From Prosthecochloris marina (lineage in GTDB: Bacteria; Bacteroidota; Chlorobiia; Chlorobiales; Chlorobiaceae), in assembly GCF_003182595.1 (NCBI RefSeq), contig NZ_PDNZ01000003.1, positions 186,001 to 250,000 on the forward strand: a DNA stretch of 64,000 bases, written 5' to 3'. The notes beneath the pieces were generated by a model. The model ran no database searches, was not told where the DNA came from, and saw only the letters and a list, made by a program, of their open reading frames with translations. The position numbers were made by a program, and so were the translations under genes. Shown in pieces: positions 10,156 through 18,887 of this stretch (position 1 is its first letter; every line of letters starts with the position of its first letter).

Positions 10156-10168
10156 AAATCAAAAAACT

Positions 10169-10915
10169 TCATAAAGATAAATTCACAAAACTATACGGTG
10201 GCAATCCACCGACATATTTAAAAATAACCTTATCCCCATACTGATCTGCCAGCTCATTGACCCGGGAATCAAATTCAGGTTCCCTTTTTGCATCAACGAA
10301 AAAAGCTGCATTTACGATCATCCTGTCACCAAAACAATTATTTTCTTTTATCTCTAAAGCAACGGGACCAAGTGCATCAAGAATAGCTTTCCGATACTTT
10401 TCTTTTTCCAATTCCAAAGCTTCCTCAACTTTTTTACCTATTTCTATATGTTCATAATACGCTTGATCATGAGACATTCCCTCAATCTTCTTCTTCAGTC
10501 TTCTAACCTCTTCATAATTTTGCAGAATATCATCAAAAACAATATCTTTTTTTGCAATCGCTTTAATTCCTAATTCTACTTTTCCCTTAACAAAATCAAG
10601 GCCATCGACAAATCTATCATATTTTTCTTTCAACAGCCCTATAACATCCGACTCATTCTCAACAACAGTGGCGAACCGAAGCGGCAGAACCGAATATTCT
10701 TTCATAACCGTTTCAATAACCATCTCATGAGCTATCATATTTTCTCTTGATGCGTCATACTTCATAAGAGGAGCACGACTAACAACAGCGCATATACCAT
10801 CATATCCAACCGTAGTCACTTCATCTCCTCTCCCGCCGATACCGAAGTGACCGAATGTAACAGGACTTGACGATCTAATGATACAATACAGGTACAATCC
10901 TTCTTGCTGACTCAT
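10169..10915 (-). CDS. GvpF/GvpL family gas vesicle protein (copy 2)
   Basis: 248 residues. Has YLYCIIRSS at the N-terminus, GHFGIGGRGDEV, the AHEMVIETVMKEYSVLPLRF segment, a central coiled coil and a C-terminal GGLPPYSFVNL motif. It is most similar to the adjacent copy at 10933, so the two look like a tandem duplication. Gaps of 13 and 17 bases to the neighbours place it in the operon. Confidence 0.92.
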   Translation of the reverse strand: MSQQEGLYLYCIIRSSSPVTFGHFGIGGRGDEVTTVGYDGICAVVSRAPLMKYDASRENMIAHEMVIETVMKEYSVLPLRFATVVENESDVIGLLKEKYDRFVDGLDFVKGKVELGIKAIAKKDIVFDDILQNYEEVRRLKKKIEGMSHDQAYYEHIEIGKKVEEALELEKEKYRKAILDALGPVALEIKENNCFGDRMIVNAAFFVDAKREPEFDSRVNELADQYGDKVIFKYVGGLPPYSFVNLSL

Positions 10916-10932
10916 ATTCAGATTTTTTTTAT

Positions 10933-11694
10933 TTATACTTCCCAGTTTTCCGGATAAATAACGATATCGACAAAATTGTATGGTGGAAAAGGACCAGCAT
11001 AGGAAAAACGTACTTTCCCTCCATTCTCTTCATATAAATCATCAACAACACCATCAAACTCTTTTTCACGACCTGAATCTACAAGAAAAGCTGCATTAAG
11101 AAATATTTTTTCATTTGAATTCCTGTTCACTTTATAGTCTACAGCAATTTTCCTTAAAGCATTCAGCACAGTCTCAGATACATCTTCCCTTTTTTTCATC
11201 AACTCTTCTTCGACAATTTTCCCAACCTGTATCATCGTTTCTTTATCCACTCCGTCCTCATTTGTCCGAAGCCTTTTTTTCAAGTCTTCATGCTCTCCCC
11301 CTATCTCATGAAGAACCTCATTCATACTCTCCCATTCACATTTGACATTCAGCTCAATCTTGTTTTCAAAGTACTTCAACAAGTCCATAAACTCACGATA
11401 TCTTCTATCGAGAAGATCTCTTATTTCATCTGCATTTTTCGCAACTGTCCCGAATTTCACAGGCAGAACGCTGTTATACTCTTCCATTACCGCTTCAATA
11501 ACCTTTTCATGCGCCAGAATGGTCTCCGGTTTGAGCACAAACTTGGAAAGAGGATGATCACTGACAACCATGCTGAGGTTTTCGTAGCTTATGGTCATCA
11601 CCTCGTTTTCTTCTCCACCAATACCAATCGGCCCAAAATTTCTTTCTTGTGACGATGCCACTATACAATAGATATACTTTCCGGTTTCAGACAT
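10933..11694 (-). CDS. GvpF/GvpL family gas vesicle protein (copy 1)
   Basis: 253 residues. Same architecture as copy 2: KYIYCIVASS, FGPIGIGGEENEV, LAHEKVIEAVMEEYNSVLPV, coiled coil, then GPFPPYNFVDIVIYPENW at the end. Six bases separate it from the CDC48-type ATPase upstream. As the first GvpF/L gene of the operon it could be the GvpF counterpart, but family subtypes cannot be separated by eye. Confidence 0.92.
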   Translation of the reverse strand: MSETGKYIYCIVASSQERNFGPIGIGGEENEVMTISYENLSMVVSDHPLSKFVLKPETILAHEKVIEAVMEEYNSVLPVKFGTVAKNADEIRDLLDRRYREFMDLLKYFENKIELNVKCEWESMNEVLHEIGGEHEDLKKRLRTNEDGVDKETMIQVGKIVEEELMKKREDVSETVLNALRKIAVDYKVNRNSNEKIFLNAAFLVDSGREKEFDGVVDDLYEENGGKVRFSYAGPFPPYNFVDIVIYPENWEV

Positions 11695-11700
11695 ACTACT

Positions 11701-13887
11701 CTATCTTACCATGTGTTTGCGTTCTGCGAGCATATCTGCAAGCAATGCAATAGCCGCATTAAAATGTTCTGTGGTAACCGAAATGGAAGTCTTCAATGCA
11801 TTATCGGCAAAAAACTCCCGCTCCTTTTTCAGAGATAACTTTTTGATATATCCCCGTATCGCCAGTATCGAGGCTCTTCTGCAAATGAAGGCAATGTCTG
11901 CCCCACTCATTCCTGCAGTTTTTTCAGCGAGCTCTGATAGACTGATGCTTTCTCCAAGAGGCATCTGCTCCGTATGAATGGCGAAAATACTTTCCCTGGC
12001 ATTTTGATCGGGCACCGGTATTTCAAGGAGAAGATCGAACCTGCCGCTTCTGAGCAGGGCCGGTTCAATAAGATCCAGACGATTGGTTGCCGCAAGCACC
12101 AATACCCCCTGCAGCTCTTCTATACCATCCATTTCGTTAAGCAACTGACTGATAACCCGTTCAACAACCCTCTCTCCGGACAACTCGCCACTTCTTTTCG
12201 GTACAAGGCTGTCTATTTCATCGAGGAACAGAATCGTCGGTGCCGCCTGTCTTGCCTTCTTAAAGACCTCTCTTACAGCACGTTCAGACTCACCAATATA
12301 TTGGCTGATAAGCTCCGGACCTTTTACAGCAATGAAGTTCACCTCGCTTTCGGTTGCAAGAGCCTTTGCAAGCAATGTTTTTCCCGTACCCGGAACGCCA
12401 TAGAGCAAAACACCTTTTGGCGGACGCGTTTTTGTTTCCCGAAAAACCTCGGCAAACTTCAATGGCCATACAACAGCTTCTTCCAACTCCTCCTTTACGG
12501 CCTCCAAACCACCGACATGATGCCACGCTACATTGGGAACTTCAACGAACACTTCTCGAATAGCTGAAGGCTCCACATCTTTCATGGCCGACAAAAAATC
12601 AGCCATGGAAATAGTGAGCCCCATTGCCAGGTCATACGAAATTTCAGGTCGACTGAAATCTATATCGGGCAGAATTCTCCGTAAAGCCAGCATTGCCGCC
12701 TCACGAGCAAATGCCTGAAGGTCGGCGCCGACAAAACCGTGAGTTATTTCAGCCAGCTTTTTCAGGTCCACATTATCAGCCAGAGGCATTCCTCTCGTAT
12801 GAATCTGCAAAATATCGTAGCGAGCGTTCTTATCGGGTATCGGAATTAGAATTTCACGATCAAACCTTCCTGGCCTTCTCAACGCAGGATCAAGCGTATT
12901 TGGCAGATTCGTTGCACCGATAACAATGACTTGCCCTCTTGATTTCAGCCCATCCAACAATGCAAGCAACTGAGCTACTACCCGGCGCTCCACCTGTTTT
13001 TCTCCGCCCATATCTTCCCTTTTAGGGGCGATGGCATCGATTTCATCAATAAAGATGATAGCAGGGGCATTGGCCTCAGCCTCTTCAAACACCCTTCTTA
13101 ACCTTCCCTCACTTTCCCCGTAAAATTTCCCGATGACCTCAGGACCGGAAATGTGGGTAAAATACACATCGGTTTCATTGGCGACAGCACGCGCAGTAAG
13201 AGTCTTTCCCGTGCCGGGAGGACCATGCAGAAGCACACCCTTTGGAGCTTCTATCCCCAAACGTTCGAAAATCTGGGGAAACCGCAGCGGTAACTCGATC
13301 ATTTCACGAATTCGTTCCACCTGCAAGCCTAAACCGCCTATATCTTCATAGGCTATACGCGCTGCTTTTTTCCCTCCCTGCTCATTTGTCTCGACCCGTA
13401 TCGTTGCCCCGGTATTGACGAGCACGACCCCACGGGGCACAGTTTCAACCACCTTGAATTCAGCCGTTCCGGTACCGAACAGATTAGCTCTTATTCTATC
13501 CCCTGCCGTTACGGGCAAACCATCGATCAGCGACCCCAGATAACGGCTGTCCTCCTTCTGTGAAAGACCTGTTCCGGTAAGCGGCAAAAGCACAATTTTA
13601 CTGGCCTGACCGGCCTGAACGCTTTCTATCTGCACTTTCTCATCAAGCCCAACCTCTGCATTTTCCCGCGTTATACCATCGATTTGGACAATCTTTTTAC
13701 CACGGTCCTCAGGATACGAGGGCATAATCCTTGCGGGTGTTTTTCTCGGCCCGTGAATGAGAACAATTTGACCAGGGGCAAATCCAAGGTTTTGCATTTC
13801 CCCGGGGTCGAGCCGGCATACTGCGCGCCCGACATCTTTCGCAAGGGCTTCCTTGACTTGAAAAGTTGCCGCCACTACTTTTTTCAT
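11701..13887 (-). CDS. CDC48/p97-type double AAA+ ATPase in the gas vesicle cluster
   Basis: 728 residues. CDC48 proteins are hexameric unfoldases that extract or remodel proteins. Order: N-terminal double-psi-barrel-like substrate domain (about 1-170), AAA domain D1 with Walker A GPPGTGKT at 222-229, Walker B DEID at 281-284 and Arg-finger RPGRFD, then D2 with GVPGTGKT at 497-504, DEID at 556-559 and SGRFD. Both ATP sites look intact. It sits inside the operon, 3 bases after the ArsA-type gene and 6 before a GvpF/L gene. It is different from GvpN (16060), which is a MoxR-like AAA protein. The substrate is inferred to be a gas vesicle protein. The family is typical of archaea and occasional in bacteria. 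Confidence 0.93.
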   Translation of the reverse strand: MKKVVAATFQVKEALAKDVGRAVCRLDPGEMQNLGFAPGQIVLIHGPRKTPARIMPSYPEDRGKKIVQIDGITRENAEVGLDEKVQIESVQAGQASKIVLLPLTGTGLSQKEDSRYLGSLIDGLPVTAGDRIRANLFGTGTAEFKVVETVPRGVVLVNTGATIRVETNEQGGKKAARIAYEDIGGLGLQVERIREMIELPLRFPQIFERLGIEAPKGVLLHGPPGTGKTLTARAVANETDVYFTHISGPEVIGKFYGESEGRLRRVFEEAEANAPAIIFIDEIDAIAPKREDMGGEKQVERRVVAQLLALLDGLKSRGQVIVIGATNLPNTLDPALRRPGRFDREILIPIPDKNARYDILQIHTRGMPLADNVDLKKLAEITHGFVGADLQAFAREAAMLALRRILPDIDFSRPEISYDLAMGLTISMADFLSAMKDVEPSAIREVFVEVPNVAWHHVGGLEAVKEELEEAVVWPLKFAEVFRETKTRPPKGVLLYGVPGTGKTLLAKALATESEVNFIAVKGPELISQYIGESERAVREVFKKARQAAPTILFLDEIDSLVPKRSGELSGERVVERVISQLLNEMDGIEELQGVLVLAATNRLDLIEPALLRSGRFDLLLEIPVPDQNARESIFAIHTEQMPLGESISLSELAEKTAGMSGADIAFICRRASILAIRGYIKKLSLKKEREFFADNALKTSISVTTEHFNAAIALLADMLAERKHMVR

Positions 13888-13890
13888 GAA

Positions 13891-14823
13891 CTAAAAAAGA
13901 TGATGCATGATAACCTCGAGCCCTGAAATACCCCTGACTTCCGTAGGGCGCTGCTGCACCATGGTTATTTCAAGTTTGCCAAACATGTCATATAACGTTT
14001 CAAGGTAACGGCTCTGACTCTGTTTTCTTTGACGGCAAAAATCACACCCTTCAGATACCATAACATTGTTGATTATCAGTTGCTTTACTACAACATTGAG
14101 TTTTTGCAATTGAAGCAAAAACCGCTTCGTTTCTTCGAGAGCCATTGCTTCGGGAATCGTTACAACAATGAACTCGGATTGCGACGTATCCTGTAAAAGC
14201 TTTTGGACTTTCCTAACGGTTTTCTTCATCGAAAACAGAAAGTCATCCCCTTCGTCCGGCTTGTAATCCCCTGCGAACCGGGTCACCATATAGCGGTACT
14301 TCCACCGCAGCTGAGCCATAATTTTTATCCAGTCGTCGAAAAGTTCGGGAGAAGTCATCAGGCGCAAAGCATGACCTGTCGGCGCTGTGTCGATAACATA
14401 CTTTTCGAAGTTTGCTTGATCGATGATGTCGACAATAGTCTTGAAACCCATGACCTCATCGACGCCTGGAATCGGCATACTCATAAACGATTTGATATCC
14501 TCCTCGTCGAGGTTGGTAGAGGTATCGATCAATTTCCTGAGTTCCGGCTCATGCTCAAGCTGAAATTTGGCATATGCCTTTTCAGCATCGATCTCGAGAG
14601 CATAGAGCCTTTCTACGCCCTCAATTTGTGTAATGCTGTCGCCGATTGACTGCTCAAAACTGTCTGAAAGGGAATGGGCAGGATCTGTTGAAATCAAAAG
14701 CGTTTTATAGCTCCGGGCGAGGTAAAGAGCTGTAGCCGATGCAGATGTTGTTTTACCAACTCCACCCTTGCCACCAAAAAGAATTATTTTTAACGCTGGA
14801 TCGAGAATATTTCTCAACGGCAT
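13891..14823 (-). CDS. ArsA/Get3-type P-loop ATPase in the gas vesicle cluster
   Basis: 310 residues. Deviant Walker A GGKGGVGKTTS at 17-27, switch I DPAHSLSDSF, the TAPTGHALRLM switch II region, and a CxxC pair at C260/C263 as in Get3, where it holds a dimer zinc. ArsA/Get3 proteins power arsenite efflux or deliver hydrophobic tail-anchored proteins. There is only one ATPase domain and no arsB/arsD nearby, so a Get3-like role with hydrophobic GvpA-family clients is the better inference. It begins one base after the Hsp20-like gene ends and is followed 3 bases later by the CDC48-type gene. Confidence 0.9.
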   Translation of the reverse strand: MPLRNILDPALKIILFGGKGGVGKTTSASATALYLARSYKTLLISTDPAHSLSDSFEQSIGDSITQIEGVERLYALEIDAEKAYAKFQLEHEPELRKLIDTSTNLDEEDIKSFMSMPIPGVDEVMGFKTIVDIIDQANFEKYVIDTAPTGHALRLMTSPELFDDWIKIMAQLRWKYRYMVTRFAGDYKPDEGDDFLFSMKKTVRKVQKLLQDTSQSEFIVVTIPEAMALEETKRFLLQLQKLNVVVKQLIINNVMVSEGCDFCRQRKQSQSRYLETLYDMFGKLEITMVQQRPTEVRGISGLEVIMHHLF

Positions 14824-14824
14824 A

Positions 14825-15355
14825 TCAGCCTTTCTTCACTGTTACTTCCAAGACTCCATTCTGATATGTCCATGCTATTGTTTCAGCCTGTACGGCAGAA
14901 GGCAGTAGAAGCTCTTTTCGATACTTTCGGGACTGGCTTTGTGCGATAACCTCGAGAATGTCTCCTTCAAGAGTAACGGTAATGTCTTCTTTTGCGACTC
15001 CAGGCATTTCAAGCATGACGATGACACCGTCATCCTCATCGAAAATATCCGATAACGGCTCTCTCTCTTCCTCGACCTTCGGTCCCTCCTTTGTCTTTCT
15101 TATGTTGCCAAAAGACTCGACTACAGGCCCCTGACCGCCGATTCCCGTTTTGACCGTCACTCCAAAAACCCCTTTCATCCCTTTTTTCAAGTGACTTAAA
15201 TCAATTTCACCCTCCTTCGAATACTCTCCACCCATCTCTTTCAGTTTGGCTGCGGCATCGACCAGTTTATCAAGTCCATCGAACAAACCACCAAGCTTGA
15301 GACTGCCAAACCCGAAATCAACGTCAAAGTCTTCTTTCTTCTTCTTTTGACTCAT
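14825..15355 (-). CDS. GvpH-like / small heat shock (Hsp20) protein
   Basis: 176 residues from ATG 15355, which has GGAGG about 10 bases upstream; an in-frame start at 15397 lacks this. The N-terminal half has the FGFGSLKLGGLFDGLDKLVD stretch and a glycine-rich linker typical of GvpH-like proteins. The C-terminal half is an alpha-crystallin fold (VIVMLEMPGVAKEDITVTLE, then WTYQNGVLEVTVKKG). In haloarchaea GvpH is a small-heat-shock-like chaperone of the gas vesicle system. Here it probably keeps shell proteins soluble together with the ATPases next to it. Confidence 0.85.
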   Translation of the reverse strand: MSQKKKKEDFDVDFGFGSLKLGGLFDGLDKLVDAAAKLKEMGGEYSKEGEIDLSHLKKGMKGVFGVTVKTGIGGQGPVVESFGNIRKTKEGPKVEEEREPLSDIFDEDDGVIVMLEMPGVAKEDITVTLEGDILEVIAQSQSRKYRKELLLPSAVQAETIAWTYQNGVLEVTVKKG

Positions 15356-15403
15356 GACCTGATCCCCCTCCGCTTTTAGATTATCGTAAAGAATCAATTC
15401 CCA

Positions 15404-15703
15404 TCACACCGAATCCCGTGCACTTTCCAACTTGACAAGCCTTTCTTTCAAGAGATTATTTTCTTCCTGAAGCTCGTTGAACCTGGTGTTGAGAGAAAGA
15501 TCTTTATCTTCCTCCCACCAATTGATCCCGATCTCTTTGGCCTTATCAATAGAAGCGACAACCAGACGTATTTTCAATGTTATCAGGTCGATATCAGCAA
15601 TCTGTACCTTTATATCACCAGCAATGACAACACCTTTATCCAGAACCCGTTCTAAAATATCTGCAAGCGTCGACGCCTGTGTCGCATGGGTTAATTGACT
15701 CAT
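15404..15703 (-). CDS. GvpA-family minor gas vesicle protein, GvpJ-like
   Basis: 99 residues. GvpA core (LADILERVLDKGVVIAGDIK, IADIDLITLKIRLVVASIDK) with a longer C-terminal charged coiled coil (WWEEDKDLSLNTRFNELQEE) absent from GvpA. Length and tail resemble GvpJ, which is proposed to cap or nucleate vesicles. Part of the operon between the small coiled-coil gene and the Hsp20-like gene. Confidence 0.88.
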   Translation of the reverse strand: MSQLTHATQASTLADILERVLDKGVVIAGDIKVQIADIDLITLKIRLVVASIDKAKEIGINWWEEDKDLSLNTRFNELQEENNLLKERLVKLESARDSV

Positions 15704-15722
15704 GAGAGTAACTTTATAATAA

Positions 15723-16073
15723 TTAATACTGCAGGTTCTTCACCTGCCATGTCTTTCCGCCGTCTTCCTTATCGCCCTGTGTTTTTTTGTTTTGTTTCGC
15801 TGAAGCACCTTTCTGGCGATTGGTTCCAGCACGACTCCAATCGATCATAGCTTTCAACTCGTTGATTCGATCATTGATGGTTGACAATCGCTCATCGATC
15901 GATTCAAGTCTCGACAACACTTGTGACTTTTCTTTCTCAAGCCGATCTCTCTCTTGCACCAAAACATAAATATCAAGATGAGCCTGTGTTCGATCGCTGT
16001 TCGAAGCTCGACGCTTCAAACCACCGATGGTCTTGAGCCCTTTCATCCCCCGGACTGCACTAGAATGTCCCAT
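15723..16073 (-). CDS. Small coiled-coil protein of the gas vesicle cluster
   Basis: 116 residues from ATG 16073, chosen because AGGAG lies seven bases upstream; a longer in-frame start at 16118 would sit inside gvpN. It overlaps the end of gvpN by 14 bases. A basic N-terminus (MGHSSAVRGMKGLKTIGGLK) leads into a coiled coil (ERDRLEKEKSQVLSRLESID) and a polar basic tail with GGKTWQVKNLQY at the end. Position and size recall small accessory proteins such as GvpV in other bacterial clusters, but I do not recognise the family with certainty. Confidence 0.75.
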   Translation of the reverse strand: MGHSSAVRGMKGLKTIGGLKRRASNSDRTQAHLDIYVLVQERDRLEKEKSQVLSRLESIDERLSTINDRINELKAMIDWSRAGTNRQKGASAKQNKKTQGDKEDGGKTWQVKNLQY

Positions 16074-17022
16074 TGCAGATCTCCTCTTTTTCTTGCACTT
16101 TTGAAGCCAAACCCTCATCGATCAAATCCGCCACCATTTTTCTCACACGTTTTTGATTGGTTTTAGAACCGACCCTGCTTGTTGCGGATGAAAGGATATC
16201 CTGACAAATCTCTTCAAACAGCGCTTTATTACTGTCAGGCTTTAGGGCAAGCTGTTTCAACGTCCTTGCAATCATGATGCTTGCCCTTACCGTGGGTTCG
16301 AACTCGCTTTTTTCGGACTCCCTCAACCCCCGTACAATTTTAACCACCCGCTCGGTATCCTTACGGGACAACCCAGACTTTGATCGCGCGATCCGAACCT
16401 CGGTCTCATAATCGAAATGATCGACGTCCATGGTTATCATTCTATCCCTTAACGCATCCTGAGTTCGGTTCACTCCGGCATACTCTTCAGGGTTAGAGGT
16501 AAAAATAGCAGTAAAATCGGGGTGAACCTTCAGGTACGGATCCTTTCCTCTACCCGCCGGCATATCCATTATCTTTTCCTGCAAAATGGAAAGCAGCACA
16601 TTGTTTGCCTCCGGACGAGAACGTGAAAACTCATCGTACACCAGCGTGAACCCATGCTTGCAAGCGATGGTCAGCCGGTTATCAACCCAACGCTTAACCA
16701 TGTTTTCTTCATACTTGTGAACGGTATGAATGAAATTATCGACAACCTTTTGAAAACGATGCCCATGCTCGCCTCCAATAAGATCAGCAGTGGTAAATTC
16801 AGCATCCCCGTGGATAAGGATAACCGGCCGCCCTATTTTATGAGCGAGATGAAGCGCCAAAGTCGTTTTGCCGGTCCCAGAAGGACCCCGAAAATGTACA
16901 GGGAACCCTGCCTTGGTATAAGCATGAGCTCTTTCAACCATCCCCTTCACATAGTCAGTCTCCACAAAGCCTGCTTGTGCTGTCGGCTCAAGCACAACAG
17001 ATAATTCATCGCTATTCGGCAT
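16060..17022 (-). CDS. gvpN: Gas vesicle AAA+ ATPase GvpN
   Basis: 320 residues of the MoxR-like AAA family. GvpN is an ATPase thought to drive growth of the vesicle from bicone to cylinder. Walker A GPSGTGKT at 46-53, Walker B VYDEFSRSRPEANNVLLSIL, sensor 1 FTSNPEEYAGV and an arginine-rich DALRDRMITMDVD segment are present. It lies between the GvpC-like gene and the small coiled-coil gene, as in cyanobacterial gvpA-gvpC-gvpN order. Confidence 0.95.
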   Translation of the reverse strand: MPNSDELSVVLEPTAQAGFVETDYVKGMVERAHAYTKAGFPVHFRGPSGTGKTTLALHLAHKIGRPVILIHGDAEFTTADLIGGEHGHRFQKVVDNFIHTVHKYEENMVKRWVDNRLTIACKHGFTLVYDEFSRSRPEANNVLLSILQEKIMDMPAGRGKDPYLKVHPDFTAIFTSNPEEYAGVNRTQDALRDRMITMDVDHFDYETEVRIARSKSGLSRKDTERVVKIVRGLRESEKSEFEPTVRASIMIARTLKQLALKPDSNKALFEEICQDILSSATSRVGSKTNQKRVRKMVADLIDEGLASKVQEKEEICNGTF

Positions 17023-17065
17023 GTATCGTTACAACATTTTAAAGGATTAACAGGAAAAACACCAT

Positions 17066-17953
17066 TTAAAGCGGGAAATAGAAATTGTCTTCTTTTTTTA
17101 CCTTGTTACCTTCATAAAGTTTCTTGGCAATAACCCCCAAACGCATGCGGTTTGCACCTAAAGGCCCCTCCATGTCCTTTACGCGAACACCTTCGGGATG
17201 ACTCGATATAAATCCTAAAACCTGTTCTTCGAGATTTTCAGAAACTGCATCTTTTTTTTCTTCAACAGCCTGAACAGGATTTTCAGTCTTGGCAACACTT
17301 GCTGCTTCCTGAACAGCAACCTCAGGAGATTTTACAGCATCAACTTTTTTTTTATCGGTTTTTTCCATCGCAGTAGCCGTATTTCCGCCATCACCTTTCC
17401 GAGCATTTCTCAAAGCCTCCCTACCTTGCTGCAACTCATTTCTCATTGACGACAAAAATTCACCCTGCATTTTCTTCATGCTTTGATGATCTGCCTCAAA
17501 AGCATTCAACATTCCCTTCACTGAATCACTCAACGCTGAACGAAACTCCTGAAGCATTTTTGCCTGTTCAGCACTTTTTTCACCGCGCTCCGACTCAAAA
17601 TCGTTCATCAGCTTTCCAACCGAATCCCCCAACGCACTGCGAAAATCCTGAAGCATTTTTGCTTGCTCGGCACTTCTTTCACTGCGTTGCGTTCCAAAAG
17701 TATCCATAAGCTCTTTAACCGAACTTTTCAGGTCTTTATCCGCCATATGGAGCTTATCGAGTAGGTCCTTGCAACTTTGTTGTAACTCTTCACTCATTTT
17801 TTGTTTCTGCTTTTGAAATGAATCAAGCTTATCACTTACTTCCTTTCTAAGATCTTCAAGTTCCTGAAGACGACATTCTGCATCTTTTTTGCGCTCTTCG
17901 TAACCCGCAGAGATGCTTTCTGCAAGCTTGACCATGTCTGAAGAAATTTCCAT
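17066..17953 (-). CDS. GvpC-like protein with 33-residue repeats and a C-terminal winged-helix-like domain
   Basis: 295 residues. Two near-identical 33-residue repeats occupy 90-122 and 123-155 (each with SAEQAKMLQ, then FRSAL, DSV and a phenylalanine near the end). Degenerate repeats flank them (about 57-89 and 156-175). Thirty-three residues is the repeat length of cyanobacterial GvpC, the outer rib protein that strengthens the shell, and the gene sits between gvpA and gvpN where gvpC is expected. A linker (176-240) leads to a 55-residue end with EEQVLGFISSHPEGVRVKDM and KKLYEGNKVKKEDNFYFPL, which looks like a small winged helix. The GvpC function is inferred from repeat length and position. 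Confidence 0.78.
   Translation of the reverse strand: MEISSDMVKLAESISAGYEERKKDAECRLQELEDLRKEVSDKLDSFQKQKQKMSEELQQSCKDLLDKLHMADKDLKSSVKELMDTFGTQRSERSAEQAKMLQDFRSALGDSVGKLMNDFESERGEKSAEQAKMLQEFRSALSDSVKGMLNAFEADHQSMKKMQGEFLSSMRNELQQGREALRNARKGDGGNTATAMEKTDKKKVDAVKSPEVAVQEAASVAKTENPVQAVEEKKDAVSENLEEQVLGFISSHPEGVRVKDMEGPLGANRMRLGVIAKKLYEGNKVKKEDNFYFPL
17489..17686 (-). repeat. Two in-phase 99-bp repeats inside the GvpC-like gene
   Basis: The two copies code for the 33-residue units at residues 90-122 and 123-155. The DNA copies are clearly related, sharing the antisense word cctgaagcatttttgc. Such repeats allow expansion or loss by recombination, which in cyanobacterial GvpC correlates with vesicle width and strength. 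Confidence 0.8.
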
Positions 17954-18044
17954 GATATCTTAAATTTTTAATATTGGTATGATACCGGATTGAAAATCGA
18001 AACTCTCATACTTAAGCCGCTATATCCTCTAAAAATCCATCTCC

Positions 18045-18737
18045 TTAACTCAGCTGATCGACGTTTTGCTCCCCTAAGCGTTCCGCCTTGAACCCTTTTA
18101 ACATATCAGCAACCTGTTTTTCACGTTCGCCCTGTTCCTTCTTTCTTTTTATTCGGGAATTGTCAAACTCTGCAAGCAAATTTTTTAAATCACGAACTCT
18201 TACTTCTCGTCCTTTTTTCAACAGTTTTCTTAAAGCATTCGCTATATGCTGTTGTGACTCATTGTATTCACTCAACTTTTCCTCAACATCTCTCTTCCGC
18301 TGTTCCCTTTCTTGAAACAACTCTTCGATAAAACGCCGAAATTGCCCGATAAGCTCATCATTTTTTCCTCCAAGATTGTCACGGAACACCCGCAACTCCT
18401 CTCGTAAAGCCGAAGCCGTCTCCCTTTGCTCATCAAAATATGATCGCAACATACTCCGTACCTCGGCCTCTCTTTTTTCCTGGGCATCGAAAATACGGCT
18501 CATCATATAATCAAAATCTTTTTTTCGGAGAGAGTCGTTGCTTGCTAACAAAGACTTTAACGTTATAACAATTTGCTCCCTCTCTTTTCGAGTAGTCGAG
18601 ATTTCCTCTCCTAACTCGATAAATTGGCATGGTGCAGCAATAATTTGCTCAACAGTTCCAACGCTTTCTTCATAGACGGACAAAACCTCATCAACAGCTC
18701 CTCCAACCTCTTTTTGAAAAACCTTGATATCCATCAC
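18045..18737 (-). CDS. Coiled-coil gas vesicle cluster protein, possibly a second GvpC-type protein
   Basis: 230 residues, nearly all charged helix, soluble. It follows gvpA directly. An internal similarity links residues 60-104 (LKSLLASNDSLRKKDFDYMM) with 169-215 (LRKLLKKGREVRVRDLKNLL), about 109 residues apart, each followed by a KREAEVRSML- or EREKQVADML-type helix. Amphipathic repeated helices next to gvpA suggest an outer-surface protein like GvpC. The repeat is not 33 residues, however, and I recognise no named family. Confidence 0.72.
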   Translation of the reverse strand: MMDIKVFQKEVGGAVDEVLSVYEESVGTVEQIIAAPCQFIELGEEISTTRKEREQIVITLKSLLASNDSLRKKDFDYMMSRIFDAQEKREAEVRSMLRSYFDEQRETASALREELRVFRDNLGGKNDELIGQFRRFIEELFQEREQRKRDVEEKLSEYNESQQHIANALRKLLKKGREVRVRDLKNLLAEFDNSRIKRKKEQGEREKQVADMLKGFKAERLGEQNVDQLS

Positions 18738-18861
18738 AAATAATTATTATACAGCTTAGCTGTAATGACAACACCCTACTAAAAAAGCCAACAATCGAGA
18801 TTTCACTGGAAACTTATACCGGCTCTTTCAACCACAAGGATACGTTTGCAACAAAATCTCA

Positions 18862-18875
18862 ACCCGAACTCGGGT
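18862..18875 (-). terminator. Hairpin just after gvpA, possible partial terminator or RNA stabiliser
   Basis: ACCCG-aact-CGGGT lies 13 bases beyond the gvpA stop and is followed on the minus strand by TTGAGATTTTG. A second weak stem ending in GGCTTTTTT follows near 18785-18825. Hairpins behind gvpA commonly raise gvpA mRNA over the distal genes in other organisms; here this is inference. Confidence 0.4.
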
Positions 18876-18887
18876 CTTTACAATGCA

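Noticed and set aside
13891..14823. Arsenite pump ATPase ArsA as the function
   Set aside because: Single ATPase domain, no arsB, arsD or arsR nearby and a gas vesicle context; the Get3-like reading is preferred.
17489..17686. 99-bp repeats considered as a CRISPR-like array
   Set aside because: The repeats are coding, in phase and adjacent without spacers; they encode GvpC-type units.
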